From the NCBI GenBank assembly GCA_904501915.1, contig CAJGCV010000001.1:62001-126000 (forward strand): DNA of 64,000 nt, read 5' to 3'. The DNA is from an uncultured Akkermansia sp. GTDB lineage: Bacteria; Verrucomicrobiota; Verrucomicrobiia; Verrucomicrobiales; Akkermansiaceae. Under the pieces are notes generated by a model. That model was given only the letters and a program-made list of their open reading frames with translations, was not told the origin of the DNA and searched no databases. Made by a program: the position numbers and the translations under genes. Below are positions 35,394 through 44,345 of the stretch, piece after piece (within the stretch, counting starts at the first letter, position 1; every line of letters starts with the position of its first letter).

Positions 35394-36452
35394 ATGAACC
35401 AGTACATCACAGACGACGTACGTCTCACGGGCATTCGCCCGCTGATATCACCTGCCATCCTCATGGAGGATTATCCGGTCTCGCCGGAAGCCACCCGCAT
35501 GGTGTATGAAACCCGCCACGCCTTTCAGGATATTCTGAAAGGCAAGGATGACCGTCTGGCGGTCATCGTGGGCCCCTGCTCCATCCACGACACCAAAGCA
35601 GCCATCGAATATGCCGGGCTACTGGCAGAAGCCGCCCGGAAGTATGAGAAAGACCTGCTGCTCATCATGCGCGTGTACTTTGAAAAGCCCCGCACCACCG
35701 TTGGCTGGAAAGGGCTTATCAATGACCCCTTCATGGATGAAACCTATAACATCAACAGCGGGCTCCGCATGGCTCGCGACCTCCTGGTGAAGCTCTCCGA
35801 GATGGGTGTACCTTCCGCCACGGAATTCCTTGATGTGATTACCCCGCAGTATATCAGCGACCTCATCGTCTGGGGTGCCATCGGTGCCCGCACGACGGAA
35901 AGTCAGGTGCACCGAGAACTGGCCAGTGGGCTTTCCATGCCCATCGGGTTCAAGAACGGCACAACAGGATGTGTGCAGATTGCGGTGGATGCCATTATCT
36001 CCGCAGAGCATCCGCACTGCTTCCTTTCTGTGACCAAGCAGGGCGTTTCCGCCATTGTCTCCACCAAGGGAAACGATGGCTGCCACCTGATTCTGCGAGG
36101 CTCCACAGATGGTCCCAACTACAGCTCAGAGCACGTGCAGAATGCCTGGAACACGCAGCAGAAAGCCGGCATCGGCAACCGCATCATGATTGACTGCTCG
36201 CATGGCAACAGTCACAAGGACTGGAAGCAGCAGCCCGTGGTAGCTGCCTGCGTTGCGGAACAGCTTGCTGCCGGGTGTGACCACATCGGTGCCGTCATGA
36301 TTGAAAGCAACCTCTGCTCCGGCAACCAGAAATGCAGCGCAGACATGAAATACGGCGTCAGCATCACCGATGCCTGCATCGACTGGAACGGAACGCTGGG
36401 AATGTTCGATGTGCTGGCAGCCGGCGTGCGCGCTCGCCGCAACAGAAAGTAA
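35394..36452 (+). CDS. 3-deoxy-7-phosphoheptulonate synthase (DAHP synthase, class I AroF/G/H type)
   Basis: Condenses PEP and erythrose-4-phosphate, the entry to chorismate synthesis. The 352-residue protein has VIVGPCSIHD, RVYFEKPRTTVGWKG, GARTTESQVHRELASG, FKNGT, the metal-site DCSHGNS and, near the end, GVSITDACIDW, all of the AroG class. Length matches the feedback-regulated E. coli isozymes, but which amino acid inhibits it cannot be read. It is the second gene after the pseudopilin, followed by a terminator. Confidence 0.95.
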   Translation: MNQYITDDVRLTGIRPLISPAILMEDYPVSPEATRMVYETRHAFQDILKGKDDRLAVIVGPCSIHDTKAAIEYAGLLAEAARKYEKDLLLIMRVYFEKPRTTVGWKGLINDPFMDETYNINSGLRMARDLLVKLSEMGVPSATEFLDVITPQYISDLIVWGAIGARTTESQVHRELASGLSMPIGFKNGTTGCVQIAVDAIISAEHPHCFLSVTKQGVSAIVSTKGNDGCHLILRGSTDGPNYSSEHVQNAWNTQQKAGIGNRIMIDCSHGNSHKDWKQQPVVAACVAEQLAAGCDHIGAVMIESNLCSGNQKCSADMKYGVSITDACIDWNGTLGMFDVLAAGVRARRNRK

Positions 36453-36480
36453 TTTCATTCCTCTCTCACTTATAACACGC

Positions 36481-36514
36481 AGCCGCGTTCATCATGAGCG
36501 CGGCTGTTTTTTTA
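36481..36514 (+). terminator. Terminator after DAHP synthase
   Basis: 7-bp perfect GC stem (36481-36487 with 36499-36505, extendable at its base), 11-base loop, then a run of seven T. It also separates this unit from the small minus-strand gene ending at 36512. Confidence 0.88.
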
Positions 36515-36793
36515 TTTCAAACGGTGAATCCAGATATGCAAACGCCGGCACATGCGCATCCAGAACACGCAGAAGCCGCGCAGAAAAACCACCACAACCA
36601 ATGCGGCAGCGCCAATACCCATTCCGCCTGACCAGCCATACACCTGCCAACCCGCTACAGCGCAGCCGGCAGCCACAGGCAGCCCCAACAGCAACGCTGC
36701 CAGGTACAACCACAGAGCCCTCTGCTGCCGCCCCATGCAGGCAGAAGTGAAACTGCAGATGCAGAATCCGAATATGGTCAGAACCGCTGGCAT
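36512..36793 (-). CDS. Small membrane protein of unknown function
   Basis: 93 residues with two to three hydrophobic helices (about 1-20, 26-48 and 53-75), including GMGIGAAALVVVVFL, and a basic Arg/His-rich C-terminus. No family recognised. I accept it because a good promoter of the local type lies in front, the gene fills the gap between a terminator and the divergent ruvB promoter, and nothing overlaps it. The 13-base leader lacks a Shine-Dalgarno motif. Confidence 0.55.
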   Translation of the reverse strand: MPAVLTIFGFCICSFTSACMGRQQRALWLYLAALLLGLPVAAGCAVAGWQVYGWSGGMGIGAAALVVVVFLRGFCVFWMRMCRRLHIWIHRLK

Positions 36794-36806
36794 AAATCTA
36801 TACTGT

Positions 36807-36835
36807 ATCTTACGCTACTCGCAAGCAGTATTCAA
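36807..36835 (-). promoter_or_regulatory. Promoter of the small membrane protein gene
   Basis: Minus strand: TTGAAT, 17 bases, TAAGAT; divergent from the ruvB promoter, with the two -35 boxes 29 bases apart. Confidence 0.5.
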
Positions 36836-36864
36836 GAAAAAACAGACACGCACGGTAGCCTTTC

Positions 36865-36893
36865 TTGACCGTGTTCTCCAAATATGATAAAGT
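36865..36893 (+). promoter_or_regulatory. Promoter of ruvB
   Basis: TTGACC, 17 bases, TAAAGT; the -10 ends 9 bases before the ruvB ATG at 36903. Probably leaderless. Confidence 0.6.
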
Positions 36894-36902
36894 CAGCAAG
36901 CC

Positions 36903-37922
36903 ATGGCAGATTCCCTCTACACCCGCATGACGGACAGCCCCGTCACCAGTTATGATCTATCCCTGCGCCCGCCGGCATTCAGCGAATTCTGCGGGCAGGA
37001 GAAGGTGAAGGAAAGGCTCATGCTCATGGTGGAGGCTGCACGCATGCGCGGAGATGTGCTCGACCACGTGCTGCTCAGCGGGCCTCCCGGCCTGGGAAAG
37101 ACCACCCTTGCCAACATCATAGCGGGAGCCGTGGGACGCAAGCTCCACACCACCAGCGGTCCGCAGATTGAAAAAGCGGGTGACCTTGCCGGTATTCTGA
37201 CCAATGTGGAAAAGGGTGACGTGCTCTTCATTGATGAGATACACCGCCTGCACCCGGCCATTGAGGAATACCTCTATCCCGCCATGGAGGATTTCCGGCT
37301 CGATATCATCATCGACCAGGGACCGAATGCACGCTCCATTCAACTGAATCTGCCCAAGTTCACACTGGTGGGTGCCACGACCCGCGCCGGCATGCTGACC
37401 GGACCGCTGCGCTCGCGCTTCGGGTTAGTAAACCGCCTGGATTATTACTCAGCAGAAGAACTCTGCCAGATTCTGCACCGCTCTGCTGGCTTGCTGGATA
37501 TAGATCTGGCACCGGCGGGTGCTCTTGCCATAGCCCGGCGTTCACGGGGCACCCCCCGCGTGGCAAATGCGCTGCTGCGCTGGGTTCGCGACTATGCCCA
37601 GGTAAAAGCGGATGGACGCATCACAGCCGACGTGGCACAAGCTGCGCTGGGAATGATTGACATTGATGATGACGGTCTGGATGAGATGGACAAACGCCTG
37701 CTCGAGACCATTATCTACAAGTTTAACGGCGGACCGGTCGGTCTTTCATCGCTTGCCGTGGCTGTGGGTGAAGATGAATCCACCATTGAGGACGTACATG
37801 AGCCATTCCTGATTATGCAGGGGTACATCAAGCGCACGCCGCGCGGACGCGAGGCCATGCCGGCGGCATACCAGAAGCTGGGGGCCATGGTACCCGGAGG
37901 TCAGACAGAACTCGGTATATGA
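36903..37922 (+). CDS. ruvB: Holliday junction branch migration ATPase RuvB
   Basis: Hexameric AAA+ motor of the RuvAB complex. The 339 residues contain the N-terminal [12 protein letters not shown], Walker [12 protein letters not shown], Walker [10 protein letters not shown], sensor [18 protein letters not shown] and the C-terminal winged-helix part with [15 protein letters not shown] and [17 protein letters not shown]. Complete and normal in length. ruvA and ruvC are not adjacent. The stop overlaps the start of the next amidase gene (ATGA), so the two are co-transcribed. Confidence 0.97.
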   Translation: MADSLYTRMTDSPVTSYDLSLRPPAFSEFCGQEKVKERLMLMVEAARMRGDVLDHVLLSGPPGLGKTTLANIIAGAVGRKLHTTSGPQIEKAGDLAGILTNVEKGDVLFIDEIHRLHPAIEEYLYPAMEDFRLDIIIDQGPNARSIQLNLPKFTLVGATTRAGMLTGPLRSRFGLVNRLDYYSAEELCQILHRSAGLLDIDLAPAGALAIARRSRGTPRVANALLRWVRDYAQVKADGRITADVAQAALGMIDIDDDGLDEMDKRLLETIIYKFNGGPVGLSSLAVAVGEDESTIEDVHEPFLIMQGYIKRTPRGREAMPAAYQKLGAMVPGGQTELGI

Positions 37923-38722
37923 AGAACATGTTAACCATAATGCTGGCTGCGCTCTTCTGCCTGACAGGCTGCACCCAGCAGATGATGCAGGCGCAGGTGC
38001 GGGATTCGCGCATTGTAGTGCTCGATATCGGGCACTACTACCACCCGGAACGAGGTGGTCAGGGGGCACGTACACCCGATAAGCGCTACGGCATGATTGA
38101 GGAATGCGAATACTGGTACCGCTACGTGGGATACACCGCTCGCATCATCGAACAAGCGGGCTACCAATGCCGCATCTGTTGCCGTGGCTCCCTGCCCACG
38201 GATAAAGGACTTGCCGAAATTGCCATCCGCGAGGGTGTACACCACGTGAACACTCCGGAACCAAATGCCATTTATCGTAATAACCACCACCCTCACCGCA
38301 TGGCTGTGGGAATGCTCAGCACAAACTACGCGCTGGACCAGAAACCCGCAGCGGTTGTTTATCTGCACCACAACAGCATGACAAATCACTGGATGGTGTA
38401 CAACAAAGGTGCCATCTACTGCAACGAATCCGGCAGTGGTTTAGCCCAGGCTGTAGCCCGGGTCATTACGGATACCATATACGACAAAGGCGGTATGCCC
38501 AACCATGGTATGCACTGCGGAGTCATTCTTCGCAACGATGGCCGCAAAGGCGGCGGTGACTGGCTCAATGCCTGCAATGATTCCTACGTGCCGGCCATCA
38601 TCACAGAGGCCACATTCCTCTCGAATCCTGAGCATGCACGATTCCTGGGCAAGGAGAAGAACGCTATCCGCTACGCAGAAGCCATCGGTCATGGTGTGGT
38701 CAACTACCTGAACGCGCGCTGA
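37919..38722 (+). CDS. N-acetylmuramoyl-L-alanine amidase (Amidase_3), lipoprotein
   Basis: 267 residues. A lipoprotein signal ends in LTGC (Cys18), followed by an Amidase_3 zinc hydrolase domain. Likely zinc ligands and catalytic residues: His in [13 protein letters not shown], Glu in MIEECE, the His pair in VYLHHNSM, and Glu in [14 protein letters not shown]. The enzyme would trim stem peptides from glycan strands in the periplasm, as AmiC-type enzymes do at division. It overlaps ruvB by 4 bases. It is unrelated in fold to the Amidase_2 lipoprotein at 2385-3080. Confidence 0.86.
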   Translation: MKNMLTIMLAALFCLTGCTQQMMQAQVRDSRIVVLDIGHYYHPERGGQGARTPDKRYGMIEECEYWYRYVGYTARIIEQAGYQCRICCRGSLPTDKGLAEIAIREGVHHVNTPEPNAIYRNNHHPHRMAVGMLSTNYALDQKPAAVVYLHHNSMTNHWMVYNKGAIYCNESGSGLAQAVARVITDTIYDKGGMPNHGMHCGVILRNDGRKGGGDWLNACNDSYVPAIITEATFLSNPEHARFLGKEKNAIRYAEAIGHGVVNYLNAR

Positions 38723-38726
38723 AATC

Positions 38727-39062
38727 TCAGCGGCGGTGCGGGCCGTGTCTGTGCGCATGAGCAGGCCGCTTCCCATGAGGAATGGGGTGTCTGTGCCTTG
38801 GTGCAGGACGGTGCACATGGCGCGGCGGAATGGCGCAACGATGGCGCACATGATGATGCCGCGGGTGGCAATGGTGATGACCGGGCAGCATGATCGGGTG
38901 CAACGGACACGGACGACAACACGGAGGCGGCGGGCATGGATGATGCACACATGGTATCCCCGTAGTAATGCTAACGTGTACACGGGCCTCTGCCCGAGGG
39001 ACAAGGAATGCCAGTACGGACACTAATATAATCGCGCAGGTGGAGAGAATCGACTTGCTCAT
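38727..39062 (-). CDS. Small exported His/Pro/Cys-rich protein
   Basis: 111 residues: a signal peptide (about 1-26, ending in RAEA), then a short mature part extremely rich in His, Pro, Arg and Cys (for example HHPCPPPPCCRPCP and HHHCHPRHHHVRHRC). The alternation of Cys and His suggests metal binding. It ends 4 bases from the convergent amidase gene. No ordinary domain and no known family. It is similar in style to, but not an obvious homologue of, the His-rich lipoproteins at 10.7-11.3 kb, since it lacks a lipobox. No clear promoter was found. Confidence 0.6.
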   Translation of the reverse strand: MSKSILSTCAIILVSVLAFLVPRAEARVHVSITTGIPCVHHPCPPPPCCRPCPLHPIMLPGHHHCHPRHHHVRHRCAIPPRHVHRPAPRHRHPIPHGKRPAHAHRHGPHRR

Positions 39063-39107
39063 ACAATAATAAAGCGCAACGGCGTGCCGCTTTTGTGCAC
39101 GCCGTTG
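39063..39107 (-). terminator. Terminator of the hom-murJ operon
   Basis: Minus strand: 9-bp perfect stem (39098-39106 with 39078-39086), 11-base loop, followed by a T-rich GCGCTTTATTATTGT. The tail is not an ideal T-run, and the downstream His-rich gene starts right after it, so read-through is possible. Confidence 0.55.
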
Positions 39108-39128
39108 AAAAAATGCTGACTTTTTTCA

Positions 39129-40982
39129 TCAAGCCCTGCGACGCAGGAACCGCCCGGCCACAGCCTGAAGCTCCGGCACACGGAAAGCCAGGCAGGCACC
39201 GCCATAAACCAGGGCACCCAGAATCCCCCCTGCTGCCAAAGCTCCAAAGCGGCTGAAAAAGCCCCAATCCGTGAATGAAGCAAAGCAGAACTCAGCCACT
39301 AACCAGCATCCCAGCGCCAGTACGCAACCGGCGGCACAAATACGCAACAAGCCAGGCACAAGCACCTTGCAGGCCATTCCTCCCAGCAAATGGCGCAGAT
39401 AAAGGAAATAGAACAGGAAGTTGAGAGTTGTGACGATGGAGGTGGTAAGTGCCAGATACATGGCAGGCAGGCCAAAGATATGGACGAAGGTATAGTTGCA
39501 CCCCACAGAAATGCAGAACGCAACCATCGCAAGACCGGCGGGAGCCCAGGGCTTTTCCAGCGCCAGGAATACAGGCTGCAGCACCTTCATGCCGGCATAG
39601 GCAAGCAAGCCGAAGGAATAAGCCGCCAGCACGTTGCCGGTAAAAGCAGAGGCTGCAGCATCGAAACGACCACGCTGGTAAAATACGCTGACAATCTCGG
39701 TACCCCAGATACTCAGAAAGACCGCAGAGGGCACCGCAAAAAGAGCGACAAATCGCAGAGCCTTGGCCAGATGCCCGGCAATCTCGCCCCCTGCTTCGCC
39801 ACCGCTGGTAAGAGTCATGCGTGAAACTGTAGGCAACACAACCATACCCACAGCCACACCAAAGAGCGCTACGGGCAACTGCCACAGATGAAATGCACTG
39901 GAAAGTGCCGTCACAGAGCCAGGCTGCAGATGCAGAGCAAAAGCGGTGTTAATGAAGATATTGGTCTGCGTGATGCCGGCAGCAATAACACCAGGCAGCA
40001 TAAGCAACCACACACGCCGGACCGCCGGGTCGGTGAACTCAAGCCACCTTCCATTCCAGCGCAAACCTATATCCCAATGCAGCCGGTACCCCTTTTGCCG
40101 CATTTTTGGCAGCTGAACTAATACTTGCGCCGCACCGCCACACACCACAGCTATGGCAAAACCATACAAGGCATCCGCCCCAAAGGTGGGATCTATGAGC
40201 CAGCCAATTCCTGCACCCACTGCCACGGTGGTAAGATTAAATGCTGCGCTGGCCAGGTTCGGCAGGCCGAAAACGCCAAAGACATTCAGCGCCCCCATGC
40301 ACAGGGCTGATACGGAAGCCAGCAGAATGAACGGCCAGATGATGCGGCACAAATCCGTAGCCAACCCCATGAAGCTGCGGGCTTCGAGCCTGGTTACGCC
40401 CAAGGGTACGCCCTCTGCTGCACAAGTAAGCGAGATTTTCTGACCGTGTTCCAGTTTTTCTACCACAGACAGGCGAATACAGGTGGTTTCTGTAAATCCG
40501 CGGAGCTCGTCAGGAGCCTCAAAAATCACCTCCTTCATGCCATCCACATTCGTACGCGTGCCCCGGTAAGCAGCATCTGTGCAAAGCATGGAGGGTGCCC
40601 CCCACGGCGTATGCAGCACCACGCGCGCACGCTCAGGGTATAGCTGCTGCATGAATGTGCCGGTCAATAGGATACCAATAGCCACAATGCACACCATAAG
40701 CGAGATAAGCTGCGAACTGACACGATGAGCCAGCCCCCACGCAGCCTGGGCACCGTCCTGCTTCTCCACCTTGCTCATCACGCTGGTGAAGCTCTGAGAC
40801 AGTGCTCCTTCTGCAAACATATCGCGCAGCATGTTCGGCACGCGGAACGCAGTCAGGAATGCATCCAGCGCGCCGGTGGCACCAAATAACGAGGTGTAGA
40901 CGATTTCGCGCAACAGGCCTGTAAACCGGCAGCAGAAAATAGCCGCTGTTGCGATAAGACTCTTTTTCTGCATCGAAGCCAT
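39129..40982 (-). CDS. murJ: Lipid II flippase MurJ (MviN) with extra periplasmic domain
   Basis: Flips lipid II across the inner membrane for peptidoglycan synthesis. The family start is clear (RFTGLLREIVYTSLFGATGALDAF, split: signature at 20-31 then GALDAF; FRVPNMLRDMFAEGALSQSF follows, as two blocks), as are about 14 membrane helices. The protein has 617 residues against about 510 normally. The surplus is between helix 3 (about 92-114) and helix 4 (about 211-232): residues 118-203 form a soluble, Cys-containing beta-rich segment on the periplasmic side. Last gene of the hom-lysC-TPR-TPR-murJ run, 27 bases after the second TPR gene. Confidence 0.92.
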   Translation of the reverse strand: MASMQKKSLIATAAIFCCRFTGLLREIVYTSLFGATGALDAFLTAFRVPNMLRDMFAEGALSQSFTSVMSKVEKQDGAQAAWGLAHRVSSQLISLMVCIVAIGILLTGTFMQQLYPERARVVLHTPWGAPSMLCTDAAYRGTRTNVDGMKEVIFEAPDELRGFTETTCIRLSVVEKLEHGQKISLTCAAEGVPLGVTRLEARSFMGLATDLCRIIWPFILLASVSALCMGALNVFGVFGLPNLASAAFNLTTVAVGAGIGWLIDPTFGADALYGFAIAVVCGGAAQVLVQLPKMRQKGYRLHWDIGLRWNGRWLEFTDPAVRRVWLLMLPGVIAAGITQTNIFINTAFALHLQPGSVTALSSAFHLWQLPVALFGVAVGMVVLPTVSRMTLTSGGEAGGEIAGHLAKALRFVALFAVPSAVFLSIWGTEIVSVFYQRGRFDAAASAFTGNVLAAYSFGLLAYAGMKVLQPVFLALEKPWAPAGLAMVAFCISVGCNYTFVHIFGLPAMYLALTTSIVTTLNFLFYFLYLRHLLGGMACKVLVPGLLRICAAGCVLALGCWLVAEFCFASFTDWGFFSRFGALAAGGILGALVYGGACLAFRVPELQAVAGRFLRRRA

Positions 40983-41009
40983 GGCTACAGAATCAGTTAA
41001 GTTAATGCT

Positions 41010-42647
41010 TCAGCGAACTTTTTCCGGAAGGTTTTCACCAATTTTACGCGCAAATGTCTTTGCTGTCGTTTTGTCTCCCAACAGCAGACAGCCGCGGGAA
41101 AGTTCTCGAATCGTGCTGCGATACAACCCCTTCTCTGCCTGTTCCAGTCGGGATTTATCTTCGTCACTCATCTGATCAATGCTGTTCTGAATAGCGCGCA
41201 ATGTACGGAAGCTGACAAGATCCTGGTTAGCCTTGCGTTGAGCCATTGCAAGATTGTAGCGGGCTCGGAGAGTTTTACCCGTCGTAAGATCCGGGTTTAC
41301 TTCTTCGACCATACGGGTGCATTCCTGCACCCATTTGAGAGCATTTTCGTAGTCTTGTTTGCTGGTGTAATAGTCTGCCAGTTCATGTGCAATGCGGGAT
41401 CGGTAATCATCGTCTTTCTTCACCAGATTAGGATTGGAAAGCAACATTTCCCAGCTTCTGCTCAGCAGCTTGATTTTCTCCTCCCCGTCAGTATGCGTTG
41501 CAAGGAAGGTAAGCACACGCATCACTTCTGCCGGGTCTGACTCATGGTCGAGAAGATACCGATAATCGTTCACCGCCTCCTGCACATTACCCCTGGCTTC
41601 ATTGGCGCGTGAACGAATGCGGGCAATACGGGTCTGAAGCTCAGGAGTCATCTCACCATAACCTTCAGCGAACGCAGCCGCAAGCGATAGAGCCTGGGAA
41701 CAGCCTTCGTGATTCCCGATACGATGCCTCAGCTCGCCCAGCAGCAGATAACATGTGGGCAAACGGTGTTCCTTATCAGGATATTCGAGCATGGCATCGC
41801 GGCAACGCAGCAATTTGCTCTCTATATCCTTAAGTGTGTGTGCCGGCATGTTAGGGTTGTCTCGCAGGGCATTCGTCACCTCTTCCAGCATCAGCTGCGA
41901 AGTTGCCGGGCACAACGGCCATTTGGCCTGCTCCAGAATATTGCGGGTCATCTGCAATACCGGGTCCTTCACCGCGCAGACCCGGGCTCTCAGCATCTGC
42001 AGGTCGGCAGCTTCTGCAGCCAGCTCAGGTGAGGCCAGGCGGGCCAGCACTCCGGGCGAGTCGAGCCGGGCAATGGCTTTTACCGCTTCATCGTTATTCT
42101 GCATGCGGATGCAGGTTTCAGCCGTGCGGCGGATAGAACGCAGCAACAACGCGGTGTGCTCCGGGTCATTCATGATTTTATCCTGCAGCTGGCGATCCAG
42201 ACGCAGCTGCAAACCATAGTCGCCATGCTCAACAGCGGCTACAGCCATGCGGTCCAGACCTTCCACAGGAGCCAGAGTTTCCACTTCCGGCAGAATGCGC
42301 ACAGCTTCCTGCCACTGCCCCTTGTCTACCAGGCGGGAGAGAAGCAACCAGCGGAATTGTCGCTGGGTATCAGCATTCTTAATCCACCCGAGCCGGGAAC
42401 GAGAATTTTCTGCCAATTCCAGCAAGCGTGCCTTATCGCCCGCTAAATCGGCAAGCAGACGTTCCAGATTGGCATTAGCCTCCTCATTGCTGGGCACAAT
42501 GATTGTCTGGCCTTTGAAAAAGGTGATAATATCCTGCCCCTTTGCAAACAAACCCCACAGCATGAGTGCGCCCAGTGTAAGCCCCGCAGCTGCCAGGGGT
42601 ACTGTGTGGTTGCTTTTTTTACGAGGGGGACGATATCGGCGATTCAT
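41010..42647 (-). CDS. Membrane-anchored TPR-like repeat protein, unknown function (second of a pair)
   Basis: 545 residues: a basic N-terminus (MNRRYRPPRKK), one membrane helix (about 17-36), then about 500 residues of helical repeats resembling tetratricopeptide repeats (YYTSKQDYENALKWVQEC is the clearest unit). Such proteins scaffold complexes in the periplasm; no enzyme motif is visible. It lies between a similar TPR protein and murJ with short gaps, suggesting a shared envelope role. This is context inference only. Confidence 0.75.
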   Translation of the reverse strand: MNRRYRPPRKKSNHTVPLAAAGLTLGALMLWGLFAKGQDIITFFKGQTIIVPSNEEANANLERLLADLAGDKARLLELAENSRSRLGWIKNADTQRQFRWLLLSRLVDKGQWQEAVRILPEVETLAPVEGLDRMAVAAVEHGDYGLQLRLDRQLQDKIMNDPEHTALLLRSIRRTAETCIRMQNNDEAVKAIARLDSPGVLARLASPELAAEAADLQMLRARVCAVKDPVLQMTRNILEQAKWPLCPATSQLMLEEVTNALRDNPNMPAHTLKDIESKLLRCRDAMLEYPDKEHRLPTCYLLLGELRHRIGNHEGCSQALSLAAAFAEGYGEMTPELQTRIARIRSRANEARGNVQEAVNDYRYLLDHESDPAEVMRVLTFLATHTDGEEKIKLLSRSWEMLLSNPNLVKKDDDYRSRIAHELADYYTSKQDYENALKWVQECTRMVEEVNPDLTTGKTLRARYNLAMAQRKANQDLVSFRTLRAIQNSIDQMSDEDKSRLEQAEKGLYRSTIRELSRGCLLLGDKTTAKTFARKIGENLPEKVR

Positions 42648-42683
42648 ATTCCGTTGTAATAATGGTTATTTATTAAAACTCAG

Positions 42684-44345
42684 TTACTGCTGGGCAGAGT
42701 CTTCAGCAGGTTGTTGTGGGGTGAGGTAAGGTGCTATGCGCTCCATATGGTCACGCGCTTCATCCTCTCGGTCGGGCTGGCCATCAAGCAAGGGCATAAG
42801 CGACTCCCATGCAGCGTGCGCCTCATTCCAGCGGCGAAGTTCTGTAAGCGCATGAGCCTGCCCGAGAAGAGCTATCAGTTTATTATCCTGATCTACCTGG
42901 GTATCCGCAGTCAGATGCGAAACTGCAGAACCATAGGCACTCTCTGCATCTGCCGTTTTCCCCTGCAGGTCATACACCTGACCAAGCAGCAGATAAATGC
43001 GACCAAGGGAAGATTTATCGGCGGGTATATGCTTCTTGCGTAACGCCAGGCACTTTTCGAGCATGGTCTGTGCTGGCTGAAGTTCCTGCGTCTCCATATG
43101 GCAGCGGGCTGTACCTTCAAGTGGTTGTATCTGCAGAATTGGTTCCTCGGTCTGCGAAAGAGCAGCCTTGAAATCCTGCGCTGCCGCTGAATAATTCTCT
43201 GCCATGAACTGTAACCAGCCCCGCTGGTCGAACAGGCAGGGCCAGAACGTATTGGAGGCGTGCACACGCCCTGCTGCTACACCGTGTGCCCGCTGAAGCA
43301 GAGTCAGGGCTGAAGCATGATTATCACGCCCCAGTTCAATGGTTGCCAACTTACGCAAAGCAAGCAGATGCGCTGCAATCTCTACAGGCTTGCTACCAGG
43401 CTGCCCTGAAGCTTTGAGCAGTAATGGTTCTGCTGCGGCAACATCACCCAGTTCCAGCAATGCTGTGCCATAGCATGCAGCATATTCTGCTTTATTGACC
43501 TGAGCCAGGTCTACCCCTTCCAATGCAGCACGGTATAATTTTTCAGCAGATGCACGGCTCTCCCGGGTGCGAAACTGCTCGCCCATGTGGACAAGCAGGA
43601 GAGAACGGAGATGTTTTGTATCATTCCCCATGTTTTTCAGCTCCGTGTAGCGTTGTTTCCACAAAGCCAGAGCCTGGGTTGTGTTCAAGGGGCTGCTCAA
43701 ATCGAACGCCACAACATGTCCCAGCGCATCTTCACGCAGTTCAGGCATGGAATTCTCGGCGGCCAGTGATGCAGCAAGCAGGTAATATTTTGTTGCCGTC
43801 TCACCGTGCTGCAGAGCGTTCAGCCAGGTTGCAGCCCTGAATATGCGGTGAGCCCACTCCTTTGTATGCGGCACGGCAGCCACCAGTTTATCCAGCAACG
43901 GCATGCCGTTCTGCACCAGATTCCGCTGCATCAGAGCGTCTACAAGAAACCATTCTGCTTCAAGGCGTATACCTGCATCCTGAATCCACGCAAATGTTTT
44001 TCCCGTATCTGCCGCAGCTTGCAGAAGCACTTCATCACTGGCAGAGTACAACCGCATGAAACTGAGTACATTCTGCTCTGCCGTCCTGTTGAGCTGCTCG
44101 TGTACCTGTTTGCTCTCTATGGCCCGGTTAAAGCCGTGAGCATCACCCTCGGCATATCCCTGATGGTATCCTTTGTCAAAACTGTTGACGTAAGTAAAGA
44201 TAAGCAGCCCTAACGATGCAGCTGCTGCAACCCCTACCCCCGTCCACAATACCCATGGACGAAACTCCAGCTCCTGCTTCTCTTCTGGCTCAGGAGCTGG
44301 TGTGTTTGTCTCTTCCTCCACCATGGATGGTTTACTATCAGGCAT
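42684..44345 (-). CDS. Membrane-anchored TPR protein, unknown function (first of a pair)
   Basis: 553 residues: an acidic Pro/Glu-rich N-terminus (about 1-28), one membrane helix (about 31-52) and a long tetratricopeptide repeat region, with typical units such as AAQDFKAALSQ and RIYLLLGQVYDLQGKTADAES. Topology is cytoplasmic N-terminus with repeats outside, as in the following gene; the two are probably paralogues or partners. Its start overlaps the end of lysC by 8 bases and the next gene starts 36 bases after its stop, so it belongs to the hom-lysC operon. Confidence 0.78.
   Translation of the reverse strand: MPDSKPSMVEEETNTPAPEPEEKQELEFRPWVLWTGVGVAAAASLGLLIFTYVNSFDKGYHQGYAEGDAHGFNRAIESKQVHEQLNRTAEQNVLSFMRLYSASDEVLLQAAADTGKTFAWIQDAGIRLEAEWFLVDALMQRNLVQNGMPLLDKLVAAVPHTKEWAHRIFRAATWLNALQHGETATKYYLLAASLAAENSMPELREDALGHVVAFDLSSPLNTTQALALWKQRYTELKNMGNDTKHLRSLLLVHMGEQFRTRESRASAEKLYRAALEGVDLAQVNKAEYAACYGTALLELGDVAAAEPLLLKASGQPGSKPVEIAAHLLALRKLATIELGRDNHASALTLLQRAHGVAAGRVHASNTFWPCLFDQRGWLQFMAENYSAAAQDFKAALSQTEEPILQIQPLEGTARCHMETQELQPAQTMLEKCLALRKKHIPADKSSLGRIYLLLGQVYDLQGKTADAESAYGSAVSHLTADTQVDQDNKLIALLGQAHALTELRRWNEAHAAWESLMPLLDGQPDREDEARDHMERIAPYLTPQQPAEDSAQQ

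Noticed and set aside
38736..39026. Plus-strand frame rich in Met/Arg/Thr opposite the third His-rich protein
   Set aside because: The minus strand has a signal peptide and a gene-like context; the plus frame looks like a composition mirror.
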